A DNA stretch of 5,009 nt, from positions 1 to 5,009 of the forward strand of contig JAGCSS010000059.1 in assembly GCA_017964055.1 (NCBI GenBank), given 5' to 3'. Both the position numbers and the translations under genes were made by a program. Positions 1 through 5,009 of the stretch are shown here, one piece after another. Position 1 is the stretch's first letter. Each line of letters begins with the position of its first letter. This stretch comes from Lachnospiraceae bacterium. Lineage in GTDB: Bacteria > Bacillota > Clostridia > Lachnospirales > Lachnospiraceae. The notes under the pieces were generated by a model, which made no database searches, was not told the origin of the DNA, and worked only from the letters and a program-made list of their open reading frames with translations.

Positions 1-2262
1 AGAAGAAAGCTTGATGAGGCCAATGAGCTCGCCGAAGAGCTGACCGCGGATGTCAGGACGGAGACTTCGTCGGCTGCCTTTGACAAGTATATCGAGCAGT
101 GCTATCTGGACAATTTCCTGCGCGGCGGCTATCCGGTACTGATGGGCGATTCGGTGCTCTATCTCTACAGCCGCAAGCACGGCGATCCCGAGCGCGATTA
201 CAACTTTTTCACGATCGAGGGCGGATACTATTCGCAGGGCAACGGCAATTTCAGGGATGTCTGCCAGAACCGCAGAAACGACGTATTTTTCTGCCCGGGA
301 CTTAAGGATTACAATATCAGGTATTTTGTGAGCCTGATGCAGATGGACGGCTACAACCCGCTCGAGATCAGGCCCGCGACCTTCAGCGTTAAAAACAACA
401 AGATGGGCAAGGCGCTCTCACTGCTGCAGGACGCCTGCGACAGCGCGGTATGCGGCAGCATTTTGGAGGGTAATTTTAAACCCGCTGAGATCTTCAAAGC
501 CGTAGCGAAATGCGGAGCAAAGCTCAGACGCAATCCCAAGGAGCTGGCGGAGGAGCTGATCCCGCTGTGCGACGAGCATATCGAAGCGGGCGCGCTCGAG
601 GGCTACTGGAGCGATCACTGGGACTATCTGATGGACCTGATAGAGAGCTACGCATCGGTATGGCCCGACAAAATGGACGAGCTCATGAGCTCGAAGGGTT
701 ACCGCTTCTACGACAGCGATATGGTGGTGCGTCCGAGGAGCGAGACCTATGTTTACGATAACGGAAAAATCTGCCAGTACGAGTCGATGAAGAGGTCGGC
801 GGAAAAGGCCTCCGAGGAAGGCTTCGTGCCCGGAGCCACCAACTGGAAGAGGAACGCGGACGGCAGCTTTGTGGAGATCGGTTTTGCTGAAAAACTGTTC
901 ACTCTCGTGCTCAACAAATTCTCGACACTCGATTCCTACGGAATGGGTATCGAGATGGAGGGCGGAAAGCCCGGCTGGAACGACGCGATGAACGGACTCC
1001 CCGCCATGTTCGCGAGCTCGATGCCCGAGACCTTTGAACTGCGCAGACTGGCCGGATTCCTCGCCGAAAACATGAAAGACGCCGATCTGGAGCTTCCCGG
1101 GGAAGTTGTAAAATACTACGAAGCGTTATCGGCGCTTGTTAAGGAATACCCGCTCCCGCTTCCCGCAGAAGAGGAAGGAAACGGCAACGAAGGCAATGCG
1201 GACTTCATCTACTGGGACCGCTGCGCCGCAGCGCGTGAGGAGTACAGGAGCATAGTCGCAAAGCCTCTTTGCGGTACGATGAAGACGATCGCTGCAGGTG
1301 AAGCAAAAGCATTCATCGCCGCGGTGCTCGCAAGGCTCGACGCCGGCATCGAAAAGGCCGCAGCGCTCTATGGGGACAAGATCCCTACCTATTTCACGTT
1401 TGAGCCCACCTCTTACGACGAGAGCGTCAACAGGGAAGAGGGCAGGATACATGTGAAGGTTAAGGGCTTTAAGGCAGGGTTTGTTCCGAGATTCCTCGAG
1501 GGCCCCGCAAGATATCTGGCAATGAAAGCCGGGAGCAGGACCGATTTCTCGCTCGACGCTGCCAAAGTACATGAGGATGTGCTCGGAAGCGGCCTCTATG
1601 ACAATAAGCTCAGGATGTTCAAGACCAGCGAGTCGATCGAGGATCTCTCGCTCGGTTACGGCAGGATCAGGGCATTTACGCCCGGATGGCTCGAGAGAGA
1701 GAGCATTTTCCTGCACATGGAGTATAAGTATCTGTATGCCCTGCAGAAAAACGGGCTTTACGATGAATTCTACGATGCGATGAAGACGGCGTTCATTCCT
1801 TTCATGGATCCGGGCGTTTACGGCAGGAGCATCCTGGAGAACTCATCGTTCATAGCATCGAGCGCGAACCCCGACGAGAGGGTTCACGGCAGAGGCTTTG
1901 TCGCGAGACTTTCTGGCTCGACGACGGAGGTCATCAGCATGTACATCCGCATGTTCGCGGGTGAGCAGCTGTTTACCGTGGGAGACGAGGGACTCAGGAT
2001 CAGGTTCGCGCCCACGCTCAGCGGCAGCTTCTTTAAGGAGGACGGTACCGCGTCATGGACCTTTATGGGACAGTGCAGGATCGTTTACCACAACGCTTCG
2101 CGCAGGGCGACCTACGGCGATAATGCCGCAAGGATCACGTCGATGAAGCTTCTTACAACCCACGGAAAAGTGATCGAGACCGCAGGCGATACCCTTTCGG
2201 GTGAGAACGCGGAGCTGCTCCGTTCGGGCGGCATCGTGAGGATCGACGCTGTTTTGGAATGA
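1..2262 (+). CDS. Inverting beta-glucoside phosphorylase, GH94-like clan (GH149/GH161 type suspected), 5'-truncated
   Basis: The frame is open from base 1 to a TGA at 2260-2262, giving 753 visible residues; the true start lies upstream and ATG 142 is internal, because conserved sequence (YLDNFLRGGYPVLMG) runs through it. Numbering below is from base 1. The fragment covers the (alpha/alpha)6 catalytic domain and C-terminal part of a phosphorylase. Visible motifs are SRKHGD (57-62), GNGNFRDVCQNRRND (80-94), GWNDAMNGLP (325-334), FTPGWLERESIF (559-570), DPGVYGRSILENSSF (603-617) and HGRGFVARLSGSTTE (629-643). By analogy with GH94 cellobiose phosphorylase, D328 in the WND motif is the likely general acid and the SGST segment (638-641) matches the phosphate-binding T-G-T region. 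Such enzymes cleave a beta-glucosidic bond with phosphate, releasing alpha-glucose-1-phosphate in the cytoplasm. Next to GH17, beta-1,3-glucan is the likeliest substrate. An acidic, Gly/Asn-rich linker lies near residues 385-400. Class is fairly sure; exact family and substrate are inferred. Confidence 0.85.
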   Translation, partial: RRKLDEANELAEELTADVRTETSSAAFDKYIEQCYLDNFLRGGYPVLMGDSVLYLYSRKHGDPERDYNFFTIEGGYYSQGNGNFRDVCQNRRNDVFFCPGLKDYNIRYFVSLMQMDGYNPLEIRPATFSVKNNKMGKALSLLQDACDSAVCGSILEGNFKPAEIFKAVAKCGAKLRRNPKELAEELIPLCDEHIEAGALEGYWSDHWDYLMDLIESYASVWPDKMDELMSSKGYRFYDSDMVVRPRSETYVYDNGKICQYESMKRSAEKASEEGFVPGATNWKRNADGSFVEIGFAEKLFTLVLNKFSTLDSYGMGIEMEGGKPGWNDAMNGLPAMFASSMPETFELRRLAGFLAENMKDADLELPGEVVKYYEALSALVKEYPLPLPAEEEGNGNEGNADFIYWDRCAAAREEYRSIVAKPLCGTMKTIAAGEAKAFIAAVLARLDAGIEKAAALYGDKIPTYFTFEPTSYDESVNREEGRIHVKVKGFKAGFVPRFLEGPARYLAMKAGSRTDFSLDAAKVHEDVLGSGLYDNKLRMFKTSESIEDLSLGYGRIRAFTPGWLERESIFLHMEYKYLYALQKNGLYDEFYDAMKTAFIPFMDPGVYGRSILENSSFIASSANPDERVHGRGFVARLSGSTTEVISMYIRMFAGEQLFTVGDEGLRIRFAPTLSGSFFKEDGTASWTFMGQCRIVYHNASRRATYGDNAARITSMKLLTTHGKVIETAGDTLSGENAELLRSGGIVRIDAVLE

Positions 2263-2265
2263 GAT

Positions 2266-2272
2266 AAGAGGG
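2266..2272 (+). promoter_or_regulatory. Ribosome binding site for the GH17 gene
   Basis: AAGAGGG sits 5 nt before ATG 2278 in the 15-nt gap after the phosphorylase stop codon. It fixes the start: the frame is closed by the TGA at 2260-2262 and no other start codon lies between. It leaves no room for a separate promoter between the two genes, so the GH17 gene is probably cotranscribed with the phosphorylase. Confidence 0.75.
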
Positions 2273-2277
2273 ACCGT

Positions 2278-3186
2278 ATGAAATACTGGGAAAATGATAA
2301 GGGAATATGCTATTCCGGCTTCCGCGAGGGACAGAGCCCGCGGACCGGCATATGCCCGAGTTACGCCGAGGTTGAGGAGGATCTGCGGATCCTTGTTGCC
2401 GACGGTTATAAATATATCAGGATGTATGAGCCCAACGCGCATGCGCGCACGGCTTTAAGGGTCATCAGGGACAATAAGCTCCCGCTGCGCGTGATGCTCG
2501 GCATAGACCCGAAAAGGGAATTCAACAATATCGGATGCCCGTGGCTTAAGGAAAGCCTGAACGCAGCGAGGCTTCAGAAGAATGCCGCCGCAAACGACAG
2601 GGCGATAAGGAATCTGATAACTCTGGCCAACGAATATACGGATGAGATCATGTGCGTATCGGTGGGCAATGAGAACCGTCCCGGCTGGGGCGCGGATCTT
2701 GTGACCGCGGACCGTCTGATCGAGTTCGCCGCGGCTCTTAGAGCCGGCTGCAAACAGCCCATCACCTATAACGAGGGGACCTCGGAGTGGCTGCAGCTGG
2801 AAGACCTGGTGAATAAGATCGATATCATCTCGATCCACAGCTACCCGCTCTGGAACGGGATATCCTCCGACAAGGCGCTCGCCGCAAATCAGGCGGACTA
2901 CCGTCTGATCAAGGCACGCTATCCCGAAAAGGAAGTGATATTCACCGAATGCGGATGGGCGACCATGAGCAACGGAAAATCGATGGACAGCACGCAGGCC
3001 AACGAGGAAACTCAGGTACAGTACCTGACATCGCTCTGGGAATGGGCGGAGGCCGAGGACATCGGAGTATTCGTATTTGAGGCATTTGACGAGCCCTGGA
3101 AGGGCGGAGACGATGAAAACGAGCCCGAGAAGCATTGGGGCATTTACAACGTAAACAGGACCAAAAAAAGTGCGTGGGTGAGGTAA
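2278..3186 (+). CDS. GH17 beta-1,3-glucanase, cytoplasmic
   Basis: This is a complete 302-residue (beta/alpha)8 hydrolase of family GH17, of the bacterial exo-beta-1,3-glucanase kind. GH17 is a retaining family using two glutamates: E132 in SVGNENRPG is the acid/base and E224 in IFTECGWAT is the nucleophile, at the usual strand 4 and strand 7 positions. Other family marks are GICYSGFREGQSP (9-21), KYIRMYEPN (45-53), SIHSYPLW (185-192) and the C-terminal FEAFDEPWKG (267-276). The expected role is hydrolysis of beta-1,3-linked glucans or oligosaccharides to glucose or short laminari-oligosaccharides. The N-terminus (MKYWENDKGIC) has no signal peptide or membrane segment, and there are six cysteines, both consistent with a cytoplasmic enzyme working on imported oligosaccharides. 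Length fits a catalytic domain with no binding module. It ends in TAA TAA. Some GH17 members are transglycosylases, so synthesis or remodelling cannot be excluded. Confidence 0.93.
   Translation: MKYWENDKGICYSGFREGQSPRTGICPSYAEVEEDLRILVADGYKYIRMYEPNAHARTALRVIRDNKLPLRVMLGIDPKREFNNIGCPWLKESLNAARLQKNAAANDRAIRNLITLANEYTDEIMCVSVGNENRPGWGADLVTADRLIEFAAALRAGCKQPITYNEGTSEWLQLEDLVNKIDIISIHSYPLWNGISSDKALAANQADYRLIKARYPEKEVIFTECGWATMSNGKSMDSTQANEETQVQYLTSLWEWAEAEDIGVFVFEAFDEPWKGGDDENEPEKHWGIYNVNRTKKSAWVR
3180..3184 (+). promoter_or_regulatory. Probable ribosome binding site for the LacI-family gene, overlapping the GH17 stop
   Basis: GAGGT lies inside the last codons of the GH17 gene and shares its T with the TAA stop (3184-3186). 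It stands 11 nt before ATG 3196, slightly long. The remaining gap contains no better match, so translation of the repressor may be coupled to ribosomes finishing GH17. Confidence 0.55.
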
Positions 3187-3195
3187 TAAAGCGAT

Positions 3196-4197
3196 ATGGT
3201 TACGATCAAGGATGTTGCGCGCGAATCGCATGTAGCGATCTCTACGGTATCTAATGTACTGAACAATGTCGGAAACGTCAGCGAAGAGACGACAAAGCGC
3301 GTGCTTGAGACTGTTGAAAGGCTCAAGTACGTTCCGAACGTCAACGCGAAGTATCTGAAAACGAGCAAAAAGAATACGGTCGGACTTTTCCTGTCGAGCG
3401 TACAGGGAGATTTCTACAGACAGCTGGTGCAGGCGGTCCATCTGCAGTGCAAGATGAACGGCTATGTGCTTAATATCTATGTAAGCAATGAGAATACCAG
3501 CGAAGAGATCTACAGCATGATCTTAAGCTCGGGCGTTGAAGGCGCGATCATAATGAACGACGGCTTCGGCGACAATTACATCGAGAGGCTTGAGCGCATC
3601 AACATGCCTATCGTGTTCATTGACCGCGAATACTGCTCGGAAAAGGTATCGAGCGTTGTCATCGACAATGCGAGCGGCGCCGAGCAGGCGGTGGAATACC
3701 TCATCAAGATGGGACACAAGCGCATAGGCTATGTCCACGGAGTCCCGAACTTTGATGAAAAGGCCCGCTTTGAGGCATATAAGAGGACGCTCGCGAGATA
3801 CAATTTCCCGGTTGAGGAGAAATTCATCCTGAACGGCTATTTCGAAGAGGCGATCGCGTACAGCGAGATGTATCTGCTGCTCGTACGCGGCGGTGAACTG
3901 CCCGACGCATTCTTCTGCGCGAACGATGAAATGGCATGGGGCTGTATCCGCGCGATGAAGCAGATGGGCATACAGGTGCCCGAGCAGGTGAGCATCGTCG
4001 GCTTTGACGATACGATCCTTGCGCCTTACTACAGGCCGGGGCTTACCACGATCCATTCACCCGTCGTAGAGCTCGGCAGCAAGAGCGCGACCGAGGTCAT
4101 CAGGCTGATCAGGCGCGAGGGACTCGACGAGGGCATGAGCATCAGGCTGAAGCCCGAACTGGTCCTCAGAGACTCCTGCAGGCTTGCGGGAAACTGA
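3196..4197 (+). CDS. LacI/GalR-family transcriptional repressor
   Basis: This is a complete 333-residue, standard-length LacI-family regulator. The N-terminal helix-turn-helix is VTIKDVARESHVAISTVSNVLN (about residues 2-23), followed by the third helix (VSEETTKRVLETVERLKYVPN) and the hinge helix NVNAKYL (48-54), whose L54 matches the leucine that wedges into the operator minor groove. The sugar-binding, periplasmic-binding-protein-like domain runs from about residue 60 and ends RDSCRLAGN. It shows family landmarks MGHKRIGYVHG, DAFFCANDEMAWG and VSIVGFDDTILAPYYRPGLTTI. The recognition-helix residues at the LacI Y17/Q18/R22 positions are I15, S16 and N20. It most likely represses this cluster and releases DNA on binding an oligosaccharide or phosphorylated sugar; beta-1,3-gluco-oligosaccharide is inferred from neighbours only. 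It is the third gene of the run, 9 nt after GH17, so probably autoregulated. It ends with three in-frame stops, TGA TAA TAA. Confidence 0.96.
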   Translation: MVTIKDVARESHVAISTVSNVLNNVGNVSEETTKRVLETVERLKYVPNVNAKYLKTSKKNTVGLFLSSVQGDFYRQLVQAVHLQCKMNGYVLNIYVSNENTSEEIYSMILSSGVEGAIIMNDGFGDNYIERLERINMPIVFIDREYCSEKVSSVVIDNASGAEQAVEYLIKMGHKRIGYVHGVPNFDEKARFEAYKRTLARYNFPVEEKFILNGYFEEAIAYSEMYLLLVRGGELPDAFFCANDEMAWGCIRAMKQMGIQVPEQVSIVGFDDTILAPYYRPGLTTIHSPVVELGSKSATEVIRLIRREGLDEGMSIRLKPELVLRDSCRLAGN

Positions 4198-4209
4198 TAA
4201 TAACGGGAT

Positions 4210-4225
4210 TTACGGTGAACGGTAA
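4210..4225 (+). promoter_or_regulatory. Imperfect palindrome over the start of the second phosphorylase gene (possible operator)
   Basis: TTACGGTGAACGGTAA reads as TTAC.GT..AC.GTAA, with 6 of 8 base pairs symmetric. It fills the second half of the 27-nt gap after the LacI-family gene, covers the ribosome binding site and touches the A of the start codon. Size and symmetry fit a LacI-family operator, but the centre is GA rather than the more usual CG, and an imperfect match of this kind could arise by chance. It also reads as a direct repeat of ACGGT. Confidence 0.25.
4214..4218 (+). promoter_or_regulatory. Ribosome binding site for the second phosphorylase gene
   Basis: GGTGA pairs with the anti-Shine-Dalgarno sequence and stands 6 nt before ATG 4225. 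An in-frame TGA at 4216-4218 excludes any earlier start. It lies within the imperfect palindrome, so a protein bound there could also block initiation or, more likely, elongation from an upstream promoter. Confidence 0.6.
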
Positions 4226-5009
4226 TGGGATATACATTTCTTGACGATAAAGGAACATTTGAGCTCAAGGGTGCAGGCGCGAATTCGTACCTGTATTTCC
4301 CTCTGTGCAATGAAGCGGGGCTGATGGGCAGCATAACGCCCGACGGCGGCGGAGATCTGATGCTCGATCAGAATCATTTCATACTGCCTCCGACAAGTTC
4401 ATTCGATCTGCACAACAATAAGAGCAAAAGGAATTTCTGGATAAGGTTTGAGGATGGAGACTTAAGGTCCGCACTCGGGACTTCCGTATGGCAGAAAGCG
4501 GAAGGTGCCGGACCTGATACTCTTACGGTACGTGCGGGACTTTTGTGGCATGAGAGCATACTTGACATCACGTGCGGCAAGAACAGTATCCGTTCTGAGG
4601 TACTGAGCTTTCTCCCCACTGACGAGACCAAAGCGCAGATCATGCGTGTAAGGCTCACCAATACGGGATCCGATGAGGTTGTGTTTGAGGCGGCTGCGGT
4701 GATACCGATGTACGGACGCTCTGCGGTGAACCTGCGCGACCACAGGCATGTGACCAGCCTGCTGAACCGAATCACGACAGAGGAATACGGAGTAAGGCTT
4801 AAACCGACTCTGAGCTTTGACGAGAGAGGGCATCTGAAGAATACTACTGAGTATTTCGTGCTCGGATGCGGCGGAAACGGAGAGGCCCCCGCGGCGTTCC
4901 TGCCTACGGCCGATCATGTGATCGGAGAGGGCGGAGACTACGAATACCCCCGCGGATTGGCAGAATGCGGCGGAACCAGCGGATTGAACGGCGTTCTCAC
5001 CGGCGAAAG
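4225..5009 (+). CDS. GH94-type phosphorylase, N-terminal part (3'-truncated); laminaribiose or other beta-glucoside phosphorylase suspected
   Basis: The frame is open from ATG 4225 to the window end, giving 261 residues of what should be a protein of roughly 900 residues. The visible part is the N-terminal beta-sandwich domain of a GH94 (formerly glycosyltransferase family 36) phosphorylase: it opens MGYTFLDDKGTFEL, continues YLYFPLCNEAGLMGSITP, then SFDLHNNKSKRNFWIRFEDG. A strongly conserved block MYGRSAVNLRDHRHVTSLL includes R171-D172-H173-R174-H175 and is followed by PTLSFDERGH and TEYFVLG. There is no signal peptide, as expected for an enzyme using cytoplasmic phosphate. The catalytic domain is outside the window, so substrate cannot be judged directly. 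Next to GH17 and another phosphorylase, action on laminaribiose or short beta-1,3-gluco-oligosaccharides, yielding glucose-1-phosphate plus glucose, is the best inference; cellobiose phosphorylase is the usual automatic label for such proteins. It starts 27 nt after the repressor gene. Confidence 0.8.
   Translation, partial: MGYTFLDDKGTFELKGAGANSYLYFPLCNEAGLMGSITPDGGGDLMLDQNHFILPPTSSFDLHNNKSKRNFWIRFEDGDLRSALGTSVWQKAEGAGPDTLTVRAGLLWHESILDITCGKNSIRSEVLSFLPTDETKAQIMRVRLTNTGSDEVVFEAAAVIPMYGRSAVNLRDHRHVTSLLNRITTEEYGVRLKPTLSFDERGHLKNTTEYFVLGCGGNGEAPAAFLPTADHVIGEGGDYEYPRGLAECGGTSGLNGVLTGE

Noticed and set aside
142..144. ATG as the start of the first phosphorylase
   Set aside because: The same frame is open to base 1 and encodes conserved family sequence upstream of this Met. 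The fragment also lacks the whole N-terminal sandwich domain, so the gene begins before the window.
1126..1716. A 196-codon open frame on the minus strand inside the first phosphorylase gene
   Set aside because: It is fully antisense to conserved phosphorylase sequence, has no recognisable domain, and looks like a compositional shadow.
3163..3169. A7 run near the 3' end of the GH17 gene as a programmed frameshift or slippage site
   Set aside because: The run codes for Lys-Lys in a normal C-terminus. A one-base deletion meets a stop within a few codons, and a one-base insertion gives only a short tail of meaningless sequence that runs out of frame into the regulator gene.
3183..3203. GTAA/TTAC inverted repeat around the GH17-regulator junction as an operator
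   Set aside because: Only the outer four pairs and one inner pair match across 21 bases, and the sequence is constrained by stop codons and the regulator's conserved N-terminus, so chance is the simpler explanation.
2455..3441. A 328-codon open frame on the minus strand across the GH17 and LacI-family genes
   Set aside because: It lies antisense to two well-supported genes and crosses their junction. The product is rich in Arg, Val and Leu with no recognisable domain, as expected when GC-biased codons on the plus strand leave the reverse frame free of stops.
4231..4246. TATACA and TTGACG as promoter elements for the last gene
   Set aside because: Both lie downstream of the start codon, are in the wrong order for one promoter, and neither has a partner element at the correct spacing.
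1..5009. The two phosphorylase pieces as two ends of one gene (for example a circular or mis-joined contig)
   Set aside because: The N-terminal signature of the last gene and the catalytic motifs of the first appear to come from different phosphorylase types, and nothing at the window ends suggests a join. This cannot be fully excluded without flanking sequence.

Overview
The window is a compact, single-strand (+) bacterial gene cluster of four adjacent genes with no room for anything else between them. In order: the 3' part of a large inverting disaccharide/oligosaccharide phosphorylase of the GH94-like clan (1-2262, cut by the window start); a complete cytoplasmic-looking GH17 beta-1,3-glucanase (2278-3186); a complete LacI-family repressor (3196-4197); and the 5' part of a second GH94-type phosphorylase (4225 to the window end). 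The gaps are 15, 9 and 27 nt, with no visible terminator, so the genes are very probably one transcription unit.

The organism looks like a member of the Bacillota, most likely an anaerobic gut or rumen Clostridia (Lachnospiraceae/Oscillospiraceae type). This rests on moderate GC (mid-50s percent by eye), heavy use of AGG for arginine, purine-rich Shine-Dalgarno sequences, and gene families that I associate with that group. The placement is an inference; there is no RNA or phylogenetic marker in the window.

How the genes may work together: GH17 enzymes act almost exclusively on beta-1,3-glucans. Inverting phosphorylases of the GH94/GH149/GH161 group split beta-glucosides with phosphate to give alpha-glucose-1-phosphate. 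The GH17 protein has no signal peptide, so the cluster reads as an intracellular pathway for imported beta-1,3-gluco-oligosaccharides (laminarin, callose or yeast/fungal glucan fragments). One phosphorylase may shorten the longer chains, GH17 may trim or cut, and the second phosphorylase may finish the short products such as laminaribiose. The LacI-family protein is the likely substrate-responsive switch. The division of labour is inferred; the protein families are read from the sequence. A transporter and an extracellular depolymerase are expected nearby but are not in this window.

There are no RNA genes, mobile elements, CRISPR arrays or significant repeats. The most notable points are the two phosphorylases, apparently of different subfamilies, bracketing a GH17 gene; the repressor embedded inside the operon; and an imperfect palindrome on the start region of the fourth gene that could be an operator.
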